Assembly: GCA_016490735.1 (NCBI GenBank) | Contig: JAEMWC010001120.1 | Span: forward strand, 83,501 to 147,500 | Direction: 5' to 3' | DNA: 64,000 nt | DNA from: Pachyseris speciosa | Lineage: Eukaryota; Cnidaria; Anthozoa; Scleractinia; Pachyseridae | Shown: positions 45,924-55,125 of the stretch, piece after piece | How the letters are laid out: each line of letters starts with the position of its first letter | Position numbering within the stretch: the first letter of the stretch is position 1 | The notes under the pieces: generated by a model | Seen by the model: only the letters and a program-made list of their open reading frames with translations | Told to the model about the DNA's origin: nothing | The model's database searches: none | Translations under genes and position numbers: made by a program

Positions 45924-46026
45924 GTTTGTTTATATTTTTTGCGTGAACGTCGCGTGGATTTTAAATCTCGCGCCATGCTAGTGCCCAGCTTGCGCTCGGT
46001 CTAAAAACTCTAAGGAGCCTCCTTAA

Positions 46027-47162
46027 ACAGCTGAAACCACTGTCGAAACCAAAATTGAAATATCTGGTATATAAGTGATGGAAACTGTTAGGAATCTTCT
46101 TTGTATTAAAGGTACTTTTTGTGGTGTTTTTCGTTGTTTGTAGAAAATATGATGAAACCGCTTCACCAGTGGACATATGGGATGTAAAGCATGCTGCATT
46201 ATTTAAACACGCAGCATTATTTTTTGATAATGCAGCGTGTTTTAGATTTAATGATCTGCGTGCCGATTTAGCACGTGTTGACATTGATTTACCTCTGATA
46301 ATTTACCTGTCATCAAAAAAGACCGTCTCCGTTTTTCTAACACACTTTGTTTGCATTTGGCATTCGGTGATATAATGCAGGCAGATGGATGGCGGTCAGT
46401 AATTACTACCAGGGTCCTTCTTGTGGACTGAGTTACTGACTTACTGAAACACCTTCTAACTAAGTGAATGACCGACGGCCGATCTGGTATGCTGACCAAG
46501 ATCCACTTCAGAAGCCCAGTTTTAAGCTGTTCTCTTGCTAAAAGCAAAGAACATTCGAACTTTTAGATAAAGAATTTTGCACCCGTCGCACGCAATTCTT
46601 AAAATATGTTGTTATTCGTGTTTACGGAAAATTAACGTGGGGACATATCATGAAGTTCGGCGTCTGAATCAACGGGAGTATTTTTGCTGATTTGGTTGAC
46701 CAAACGGACTGAGTAGCTCAGCCTGCCTAGCTCAGCGACTGACTGCTTAACTGACTGCCTGATTGACTGCAACTGCTGACAGACTGACAGGACTGAGTGT
46801 CCGACTGACCAACTAACTAACACACTGACTGACTCTAACTCACTTGTTTCAAAACACGATGTTGTTTTCAAAAACCTTGATGATGATGATGGTGATGATA
46901 AGAAACGGTATTTACGCACCCTAGAAAATGAGACCACTTCAAAAATATTTTTAAAATGCTTCAGAAGAGAAAAAAGATCCTAAAATCAAAATATAATTAA
47001 TGATTTTTATTCAGTTTTCTTTTATACTAATTATATCAGAAGTTATTCTACGATCCTTTAGTTAATCAGTTATTCCAGTAGACATCATAAACTTTTTTGT
47101 AGGCAAACCGATACCTCCCTTTGGAGAGTAAGGTGCAATAAAGATTTACTGTTACTGTTACT
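46027..47162. other. no supported gene; low-complexity ACTG tract
   Basis: About 46700-46840 is a degenerate (ACTG)n-rich stretch. AATAAAGATTTACTGTTACT at 47140 looks like a LINE 3' tail with (TTACTG) repeats. No exon was supported. Confidence 0.5.
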
Positions 47163-48028
47163 CACTGCCCGAGGGGTGGTACTCCCACATATGGGCGATA
47201 GGTTATATGTATATATAGTTATAGGGCTATATAGTTATAAGTATGTGCCGCGGGATAGGGTATGGCTTTTAAGGTTCTCGATCCTTAAATAGGGTATCAT
47301 TTTTGCCCATGTTGGCATAGTGTTTCCAATGTGATCCTTAGATAGGGGTAACTAATTGCATCAGCTAAAATAGCAGTGCGTAAATACCCACCTAAACAAA
47401 ATTTTGTGTTTTCCATGGCGGTTTAATCATCGTTTAGATCGTCGCCCATTAGCCTGCGAACACTGACAGTTTTCCGGCTTTTGTTTCACGCCGATCCTTT
47501 CCGGTATTTTTTCCGGATTTGGACCTTTAATAGGGTATCAATTTTCGTTTGCTTCATCCTTAAAGGGGCAGTGTCACGCTATTGTACCATCACTTTGAAA
47601 AGCGTAAAACTGCCAATGCATCAGTGGAAACCTTAAAATAATGGTCTAGTTTTGTTGCCAAAGACTGTAGTACTGCATTGACACCATAAACTTCTGTATT
47701 CCATGTAAGATGACGAGGATGGAAATGGATTGAAATTTGAAAAAACTTGCCAGTTTTTTCAAAATTTCAAGCTGTGCATTGAAAAATCACCCAAAAAAAT
47801 ATTATGGCTAGCTCTTCCTACTAAAATTTCATTGGAATTAATCTTGCTGATTCTGTAGGAGCATTTTTTGCACGATAACAGGTAAAAGGCAGTAATTTTG
47901 GCAGAACTGAACCAAAAACAGCAAAAATCCCGGTGACAGTGCTCCTTTAAATAGGGTCAGTGCTTAAGACCCTTCGCGGCACACACCTATCCGAAATTTA
48001 TGGGAGTACCCCCGGGACTCACTGTGAC
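47163..48028. mobile_element. ~860-bp MITE carrying a nested MITE
   Basis: GAGGGGTGGTACTCCCA at the left and TGGGAGTACCCCCGGGAC at the right form imperfect inverted ends. Inside, ATAGGGTAT.A motifs recur after CCTTAAATAGG or CTTTAATAGG. The GGGGGTACTCCC type of end is common in cnidarian repeats. Confidence 0.65.
47564..47946. mobile_element. 383-bp TTAA-flanked MITE nested in the one above
   Basis: Ends AGGGGCAGTGTCACG and, reversed, AGGAGCACTGTCACC, with TTAA on each side (47560-47563, 47947-47950). Removing it and one TTAA rebuilds the CATCCTTAAATAGGG motif that the host element has elsewhere (near 47290). A piggyBac- or Kolobok-type target. Confidence 0.85.
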
Positions 48029-48165
48029 TCACGGTGACTCACAGACTCGTTGATCTACTCAATCACTGATTCACTGACTGGCTCACTGACCCGCTAAATC
48101 CCTGATTCACTGACTGAATACTGACTCACTGGCTGATTGACTTACCGACTCACTGACTTGTTAAT
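48029..48165. repeat. degenerate (GACTCACT)n tract
   Basis: Imperfect GACTCACT / GATTCACTGACTG units, like the tract at 46700-46840 on the other side of the MITE. Confidence 0.7.
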
Positions 48166-48549
48166 TGTTAACTTCGTTTAATTAAACTACTCCATAGTGT
48201 GTTCATAGGTGAAGCGCTTGCGGCTCTTTCATTCTTAACAAAAAACATTGCACTGCGTACAACTTCAGGAAGAGTAATAATACAATCGCCCCTCGTTTCA
48301 ACTCGCAATTTCTTAAAAACGCCATTGGCTACAGAGGAGCTATTCTTTTTAATTCTGTCTCGACTCATTTGACAGGCCAGTTTGATGATTTTTATCGCAA
48401 TGTGAAGAAAGGCATTATTTTAAGGAACTTGATTTTGGCGCACAGTCGGTCAAGTCGCTGCCCAGGCATACGAGGATTTTAAATGCTTTTAAATACTATA
48501 TGTCATAAATGCTGTAGTTAATTTGTAGTTAATTTACTTAGAGATAACT

Positions 48550-48722
48550 AATGTGAATTCCTTTTTGTAAGTCATTGAATATTTTAGAGATTTTATCATG
48601 GTAGTTGTATTTGTAAGTAATGCTATCCCTATTTTAATATAGTTCTACATTGTAATTATTTTCATACGACCCCACAAGCTTTGAGCTTTAAACCCTATCG
48701 TGTGTAAATAAAGGATATACTA
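48550..48722 (+). mobile_element. LINE 3'-end fragment, same family as 12.3-13.9 kb
   Basis: ACGACCCCACAAGCTTTGAGCTTTAAAC.. and TAAATAAAGGATAT match the 3' UTR of the minus-strand LINE at 12340-12420. It ends in an ACTATAC-type tail. No coding part. Confidence 0.75.
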
Positions 48723-48927
48723 TACGGGAATACTATACTATACGAGAATACTCTCTTCTACACAATCAAACTTGATTTTGTCGCTGCGGCTGCTGTTAAT
48801 TTATTTCATTTTGCTGTTGTATGTATGTAGTCTAACTTAGCTGAATATTTAATTTCTTGTGCCGCCATTTACTTGACCCTTTACAGTGTAAATAGATAAA
48901 GAATTGAATTGAATTGTATGTAGGTAG
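48723..48927 (+). other. second repeat tail ending in (GAATT)n
   Basis: Ends TTTACAGTGTAAATAGATAAA then GAATTGAATTGAATTG directly before the exon at 48928, as a non-LTR element tail would. Confidence 0.4.
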
Positions 48928-49148
48928 TGGAGAGAAGGAGTGGCACTGGGAAGAACCAAGTCAAGGCTGGTTCGTTGGGTTGGCAACTCAACTGCCCACC
49001 TTCTTTCCTTACCTACCTCAGTTGCATCAAATCATTGGTTTGAAGACGTTTCTTTCTTCCCATTTAACGCAGAGCCATCTACAGTCTTTGAAGTGAAATT
49101 AGTGAAGTCTATTACAGACTATATGGGGCTCAGTATTCTCGCAAGAAA
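48928..49148 (+). CDS. multi-PDZ scaffold gene, exon with start of PDZ domain B
   Basis: The frame ends EPSTVFEVKLVKSITDYMGL then SILARK at the donor AAA|GTAAGT, the first two strands of a PDZ domain with the GLSI carboxylate loop. The exact start is uncertain: the frame is closed by a TAG at 48925, so the exon must start at or after 48928. The acceptor is weak and lies against a repeat tail. The domain reads most like PTPN13 or FRMPD2 PDZ repeats. Confidence 0.75.
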
Positions 49149-49288
49149 GTAAGTCTTGCTTGTAGCTATTCTAATTGAATCTTAACCCACACCCTATAGT
49201 GATTATTGCCAACTGAATTACGCATCTTTCTTTACTGCTTTGTTTATTTGTTTAATGCTTAAAACAGATTGCTTTCTTTCCTTGTCAG

Positions 49289-49319
49289 GGATAGAAAAGG
49301 AGTGTTCGTCACTTATGTG
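49289..49319 (+). CDS. multi-PDZ gene, 31-bp micro-exon of PDZ domain B
   Basis: Between CTTGTCAG and GTG|GTGGGT. The single leading G completes the Lys codon split at 49148, then DRKGVFVTYV continues the second and third PDZ strands. It ends in phase 0, as the next exon requires. Confidence 0.8.
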
Positions 49320-49854
49320 GTGGGTTTAAGTGTCTTTATAAGCTGTAATTCTTAGCTTTAAAAGTACTTCGTGGTTTTGATACGTCAAATGTTGAGAGAA
49401 AAATACTATAACCACGAGATGGGGTAAAAACTCATAATCTTGCAAACTCAAAGATTAAATAAAGTTTTCTTAGCAGGAAGTGAATTTCACGCATTCATCC
49501 AATGTGTGACCAGTCCTGCTTTTGATAGTGAAAAAGGCTCAGCTCGATAAATGGCATTTTTAGTTATAATTTCTTTTGTTGTTTTAATAAATTCGGAAAG
49601 TTAAAACAATAATTTCACGTAAACAGCTTTTCTCATGCTCACGCGCGCACACTTCAGCCCAGCTGATTTGTCACTCCACTATTGTAAACTCTTACAAATT
49701 TGTTTTTGGTTGGTAAATGCTGACTGAGTAGGTTAATATTACTAAGTATGGTATTACCTTTTTTCATTCAGCAAACAAACCTTTTATGGCACTTCAAAGG
49801 TTGTTCTTTAATTAGATGAACTTCAGTTTTCCCTGTTCTCTCCGTTTTCTTTAG

Positions 49855-49971
49855 TCTGAGGACAGCATGGCATACAAGGAGGGCTCAATCCACCAGGGAG
49901 ACAGAATATTAGAGGTTAATGGCGTGAGCCTCAAGAGGAGTACTCAAGAAGAAGCTTGTAAGGCTTTAAGG
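49855..49971 (+). CDS. multi-PDZ gene, third exon of PDZ domain B
   Basis: 39 codons between TTTCTTTAG and AGG|GTGCGT, phase 0. It reads SEDSMAYKEGSIHQGDRILE, VNGVSLKRSTQEEACKALR: the GSIHQGDRILEVNG block and alpha-B helix (STQEEA). The last strand must be in a later exon, not found. Confidence 0.9.
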
Positions 49972-50241
49972 GTGCGTACGCTCGAAGGAATACTGACCAG
50001 CTATAACAATCACGACGGAAGTGCTAAGATATTCTGTGAGCTTACGCCTTAAACAAAAACTAAATTTCTCCTTAGCCAGTTCTCTACATATGTCTCCTTT
50101 TTTTCCGTATTTATCTGCGTTTTTTCTTTTTTCTTTTCTTTCTTAAACCTTCTTATTTTAAGAATGTTTATGTGTTAATCAAATTGAATTTCTAATCACA
50201 CTCGAGTAATTATCTGTCAAACAACCAACCGAACAAACAAC

Positions 50242-50271
50242 CGGTCGACCGACCGACCGACCGACCGACAA
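50242..50271. repeat. (CCGA)n microsatellite
   Basis: About seven CGAC/CCGA units. Confidence 0.9.
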
Positions 50272-50986
50272 AAGCAGACACTTGCGTTCCTGACCATCGA
50301 AATTTTTACTTCCTTATTCGTTCACTATTTACAAACCCAGCGGCTGAATTGTTTCCCGGTGGGGATACATTTGAATTTTATCGGGGGCTAGTGACCAAGA
50401 ATCAGCCGATCACAATACTCGTTTTGTAGAGTGAAAGTCTACAATGGAGGACAGATGTCCTTGGGACAGTTCCAGTAATCCTTTCAAATTGGCCCCTTTT
50501 ACTCTCGCCATCATTATTATGACCCAGGATCCACCCTAACCCCCTCCCTCCCCCAGTAAATGTTAAAATGTTGAAAAGCTCTCAGCGAACATTGACACTT
50601 CTTTTGCATGGCTAGTTTCTGTCCAACGCTCCCAGTTCGACATTGTTTGGCGGGGGAAGGGGGTATTGGAGTGAATTGGAGTGAACTGTCCCAACACTTT
50701 CAGCCCCCATTGTAGGTGTATGACAATCACAATTATCACAGTGGAGTGGAAGTCAATTAGGGGAGCGATTGATGAAGCATTTTGTGTTCCACCTGGCGCG
50801 TTGTCCTCTCAGCCAATAACCCCACGACCTAACTGCCGGGTAACCAATGACATCTCGGTTCCGTTGAATAATAGCCCTGTGACTGTACCATCTACTGACG
50901 TTACAGAACTCACTTGACTCTGATGATAACTTCCGACCAGGTTGTTGACTAGAATTCTCATTGTTATTAATTGTTAGGGATATATT
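50272..50986 (+). other. no supported gene; weak exon-like frame
   Basis: The frame RGAIDEAFCVPPGALSSQPI to STDVTELT (50750-50917) has no splice context that fits the phase of the PDZ exon before it and may belong to the LINE fragment that follows. Confidence 0.35.
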
Positions 50987-51620
50987 TTGCGCAGTTTGTT
51001 TGCTAGGAGACAACGTGTACAGAATACTGCGGCAAGACTGGTAACGAGGCCTAAGAAACATGATCATATCACCCCAGTACTTCGTAACTTGCACTGGCTT
51101 CCGATTGACAAACGTGTTAGTTTCAAAATACTGTTGATGATATTCAAGACGTTACATGGGCAAACTCCTGTTTATATCTTCGAACTTATTTCTCGCTATC
51201 AGCCAACTAGAGCTTTAAGGTCTTCTACTTGTAATTACTTGTCAGTTACTGACTGCTCTACTAAATCTCATGAGATAGGTCTTTTACTGTTGCCTCTGCC
51301 AAGTTATGGAACTCGCTTACTTCATCCCTACGTAACTGCAATTCTGTCAACATTTTAAAGACACAACTTAAAACCTATCTTTTCAATTCTGTGATTCCAC
51401 TTATTACATTCTTTCGACCCTGTATTGCAGGAATTTTTAGTATGGTAGTATTTTACACTGTTTATAGTAGTATTTAATAGCCGAATTTGAGTGGTGGTAC
51501 ATTTTATTATTTTTAACTGATCTTTATTCACTGTTTATTTGGTCGATTTGCAGTGCACTTTTGGAACGGTAAACCTTAAGGTTGGGCGTATCTCTTCGTT
51601 GTACTCGTCCTTGTGTTCGA
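50987..51620 (+). mobile_element. LINE C-terminal fragment
   Basis: RRQRVQNTAARLVTRPKKHD, ITPVLRNLHWLPIDKRVSFK, ILLMIFKTLHGQTPVYIFEL and RALRSSTCNYL are the standard post-RT region of CR1/jockey-like LINEs. The frame shifts after 51290 and the fragment ends in a 3' UTR (GTAAACCTTAAGGTTGGGCG). The RT is missing. Confidence 0.85.
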
Positions 51621-52323
51621 CCAAAGCCAATAAAGCTTACGTCAACCACGCGCTTGAAGACGACGGAGGTAATGTTAGTGCGACGTGATTTGCTCGATTT
51701 TGTACTTTAACGTAAATGAACTAGTGTTATGCTGTGCCATCTATCCACCGACCCATCAAGTAAGATATTGTCCATTCCGTCTGTCTTTTCGTCTTTCTGT
51801 TTCCCAGTCTGTACATATTTCTGTTCTGAATTATACACTGTAAGCAAGAACTTAAAGGTTTGGTGTTACAATTCCATCCATCCATCATTTCGTTGTAATT
51901 TTTTCCTTCGTTCGTCCGTCCGTCCGTTTGTTCGTTCATTCATTCATTCATTTACCCATCATTCCATTCGCGCTACTCCACCCACCCACCCAGAAAACCA
52001 AGTTTTATCAACGGAGAGTGTTGACGAGCTACCGCACCAAAATGAACGGACTTAACATTAGGTTGGCTAAAAGAGAGCGTAGTTTCTGTTGCCGCCCACA
52101 TATTGCATGCTTTAAGTTCTTAACGAAGGAATAGGCTTACACTTTTATCATCTTGTCACAAAGACCAGTAACCCTGGTATTCGAGTGATGACTTTGCATT
52201 CCTTCGTATAAGCATCGAAACTCGTACAAATGAAAATACACTGGCAAATGCAAACACTAAGAACAGCTATTCGCCCGAGTTGAGAAAGATACCGACCAAA
52301 AATTATAATACCTTTCTGAACAG
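51621..52323. other. no supported gene; (TTCA/TCCG)n tract
   Basis: A TCCGTCCGTCCG / TTCATTCATTCATT tract lies at 51912-51950. Otherwise nothing was seen. Confidence 0.5.
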
Positions 52324-52509
52324 ATACGAAAGAAAACTTCCGACGATGGAATAGCTTTGGGTTTGAACAGAGGAAAAAACGTAAAATACCCCGTGAAACT
52401 AACAACCCAGTACCTACGAGGCGTCGGTCCCTCAGCTGCCGAGATTACAGTGAAACAACCAGTTATGACCTGGAACGAGAACGAGCTTCTTCTGAACATG
52501 ATATAAGAG
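52324..52509 (+). CDS. scaffold gene linker exon 1
   Basis: Acceptor TTTCTGAACAG and donor AGAG|GTGATT; 186 bp, two leading bases, one trailing. It reads TKENFRRWNSFGFEQRKKRK and RRRSLSCRDYSETTSYDLER: arginine- and serine-rich, with RRRSLS a possible kinase site. No domain. Probably the same gene as the PDZ exons, on position and strand, but the connecting exon was not found. Confidence 0.6.
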
Positions 52510-52597
52510 GTGATTTTCTCTTCTCTCTTCTTTTATTGTCATATTATATTCAGATTAGAGTGAGTGACAGCTTGGAATCTACGAGGAGGTGGTGGAA

Positions 52598-52636
52598 AGT
52601 GAGTTTATAACAGCCCCCAGGGCTATTATAAACTCA
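52598..52636. repeat. 39-bp hairpin
   Basis: GTGAGTTTATAACAGCCC and GGGCTATTATAAACTCAC pair almost perfectly. Confidence 0.7.
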
Positions 52637-52821
52637 CCGCAGAATAAGCAACAAAGGAAAAAAAGAGAGGCAAAAGCAATATAGTAGTAATTTTCTAGGT
52701 CCCTGATCTTAACAGATTGTTTTCAAGTTTGTTTGGCCTCGACTTGTTCTTCCAAAATTCCAACTTAAGAAATGAGAACAACAGGAATTGAAATCAACGT
52801 AAAACAGTGGACAAATGTGGG

Positions 52822-52977
52822 TTATTGGCCAAGCGTGAGGTCAAGATAGCGGGGTATTGGCCAAGTTTTTTGTTTTGCGTCTTTATGGACCGAGACTAAG
52901 TCGAGGTCCATAAACAAGCATAAAGAGAACGAGGCCAATGTCCCGTCAGATCTTGACCAAACAAGCTTGGTCAATAA
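52822..52977. mobile_element. ~156-bp hairpin MITE
   Basis: TTATTGGCCAAGCGTGAGGTCAAGA and the inverse TCTTGACCAAACAAGCTTGGTCAATAA form the ends, with an inner GGACC...GAGTC pair. Confidence 0.65.
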
Positions 52978-53491
52978 AGGATTTATTACATGACTCAGAA
53001 GATGCTATTAAAGAAGACAATAAAACGCGGGAAGATCGGCTTCATCGTGGTCTTGCGGGTAGCCGATCACATGCAGCAGGAGAATTGATTCATCTCGACC
53101 TCTGAAAGAGCCAGTCATATAATAAATAGTTGTTATGTCATACACGTCACTACTGATCGATGCCAAAATAATTAACACAGTGTCTCGTCCTTGGGCTCAA
53201 GAAAATTTCCCAAACCTAAAAATTTAGGATCATAAAGGAATCTAGAAAGAATCGTCACGTCTAAATAACACACCTGGGGATCGTTAAGTACGTGGAAAGT
53301 GCACTACTTGTGCTTAAAATGTTGCGACACCAAAGCAAGGAAGTAATCGGAGTAACTGCTTGATACCCACGAGCTTAACTCGTTATAAAATTCCTAACTT
53401 TCTAATTATACAACTTTATTTTACGCGAAAATTTTTAATGACCACTTTTCTTTCTTTTGGAGTTTAATGTTTTTCTATTTGCCGTGCGCAG

Positions 53492-53620
53492 GGGGTAGCC
53501 CATCGAGGAATAACACAAGAAATGGCGAGCCAACGGAAAGGTTTAGATATGTGTACCCGGAAAGAATTGAAGTGTCGTTCCGAAGTGATCAGCAAAAACA
53601 AGGGGCTTATCAGAAAGAAG
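53492..53620 (+). CDS. scaffold gene linker exon 2
   Basis: Acceptor CCGTGCGCAG, donor GAAG|GTATGA, 129 bp. The two leading bases complete the Gly codon left open at 52509, then GSPSRNNTRNGEPTERFRYV and YPERIEVSFRSDQQKQGAYQ follow. The phase match to 52509 is exact and supports both exons. No domain; more exons must lie downstream. Confidence 0.65.
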
Positions 53621-53936
53621 GTATGATGCAGTAGTTTCAAAAACAGCTTAGCGCAAGCTGCAACTAGAGCTCACAAAGATTACTCTCACCTCGAGTAGGC
53701 CCACTTAAGGTAATTTCATCTTTCCAGTGTGTGCAGTAAAGCTGATAGTAGCGTGATGTATTACGTAACTGAAGTAACTTTTCGTTTCAATGTAATATTA
53801 TTATTATTATATTAGATATCCTGCGATATACGTAATTTTGAGTTTCGCGGAGAAAGTAAAAATGGTGGATTTTCCAGCTATTTTTGCGATAAAAGCAGAA
53901 AATTGTGTTTCATCATTAATGTGTTGAATATAGTAA

Positions 53937-54050
53937 AACAATTATCCTGCTCAATCGTGTGGAACATCGCATGATTTTAGCCAACTCGACCTACGGCCCT
54001 CGTCGGCTAAGTATCAGGTGAAATGAGCGCAATTTTGCAGGATAATTGTT
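53937..54050. mobile_element. 114-bp hairpin MITE
   Basis: Perfect 14-bp ends AACAATTATCCTGC and its inverse, with an inner AGCCAACTCGAC/GTCGGCT pair. Confidence 0.8.
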
Positions 54051-54454
54051 AAATGTTTATTTTAACATAACTGCGATGGTCACTCACATATTCAGGTTAT
54101 CATTTGTTTGAAAATTATCTTTCAGATTACGTTTAAAAGCGTCATATAAAGTGGTCACAACCAAGAGCAATCTCGACCAACTGGCGGAATCAACAAAATC
54201 CATTTTGATTTTCGTTTCTCAAATAATTGTTTGTCACAAGAAAGGCTGTGTCAAATACTCTTGAAGAGCATGTGCATGTGTAAATATATAGCCTCTAAGA
54301 ACTTAATATAGCTAAATGTGCTTAACAACGGATAATAAATAATAAACAATACGTGTGGTGTGTCGTATGTTAAGGCTCAACCAAGTATTCATGCAAGAAT
54401 GGGAAAGTTTCAGGTACCAGAATGGGTTGATTACATGTGTACAATCAGAAACCC

Positions 54455-55125
54455 ATGCTTTATTCCGTCGTCAAACAGAGTTATTACCGAAAGGTCTTAA
54501 ACGCAAGAAACGAAGTGTTGATTATTGCATTTATTTGGTGCTTCCCGCTTCCCTTAACGATAGGGCAGCTTCTTGGAAGGTCAAAGTTTGAATTTCAAAC
54601 AGAGAAGTGTATTTGCATCCTCTGGTTCTTGAGTGTGAGTGAGTGAGTGAGTGTTCAGCCGTTCCATTTCATACTCCTTGTCGTCGCTGTCCCACTTCCT
54701 CTCGGCATCATATTCTTCTGTTGTTTTAAGACTTTTAAGGATCACTCCAAGCAAGTTAGCTCTATGGCAAGTAGCGCTCCAACCGTGAACGTGGAGGAAG
54801 TAAAAATCACCAAAACACTTGCCGTGGTAATTGGCGCATATCTTGTGTGCTTTATTCCCGCCGCAACGATTAACCTGATCGTAATGGTCGAGCCTAGCTT
54901 CAGGATTCCCCTTTGGATTGATGTTTTGTCGGCAATCCTGGTATTTTGTAACCATACCAATAATCCCGTTATCTACGGAACATTAAACAAGCAGTAAAGA
55001 AAAGCTTTCAAGGACATCTTTAGAAATCTCCTGGGAGGGAAATTGGGCTGTTCTTTTGAGAGAACAAGTATTAGTTCTGGTAACAGCACCGCGTGTTGGA
55101 AGACGACACCATTTTTCTAAGATCA
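54455..55125 (+). pseudogene. class A GPCR pseudogene copy 1 (TM4-TM7)
   Basis: SVVKQSYYRKVLNARNEVLI and AFIWCFPLPLTIGQLLGRSK give the end of loop 2 and TM4; VPFHTPCRR is frame noise. In the second frame QPFHFILLVVAVPLPLGIIF is TM5, VKITKTLAVVIGAYLVCFIP is TM6, and AILVFCNHTNNPVIYGTLNK is TM7 with NPxIY. The two frames are broken by a GTGA/GAGT repeat at 54635-54655. A TAA at 54995 replaces the residue before RKAFKDIFRNLLGG, cutting the C-tail. TM1-TM3 are absent. It resembles melatonin/amine-type cnidarian receptors only in general wording; the ligand is unknown. Confidence 0.8.

Larger units (their letters stand above)
40904..46022 (-). mobile_element. 5.1-kb TTAA-target DNA transposon with transposase-exonuclease gene
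   Basis: The ends GGTGGCTCCCTAGAG(TATTTA) and, reversed at 46022, GGAGGCTCCTTAGAG(TTTTTA) form a ~21-bp imperfect inverted repeat. TTAA lies directly outside both ends (40900-40903, 46023-46026). The only long gene inside is on the minus strand, in four coding pieces, and encodes a Mutator-like DDE transposase joined to an exonuclease domain. TTAA duplication is the mark of piggyBac and Kolobok groups; the protein is not piggyBac-like, so a Kolobok-related placement is the better guess. A 684-bp MITE interrupts the gene, so this copy is not autonomous now. Confidence 0.8.

Noticed and set aside
40904..46022. piggyBac element because of the TTAA sites
   Set aside because: The transposase lacks piggyBac motifs and has the Mutator-like DMGWQ/NExLN wording instead.
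50681..50917. PDZ-gene exon with proline/threonine-rich linker
   Set aside because: No acceptor gives a frame in phase with the 49855 exon without a stop.
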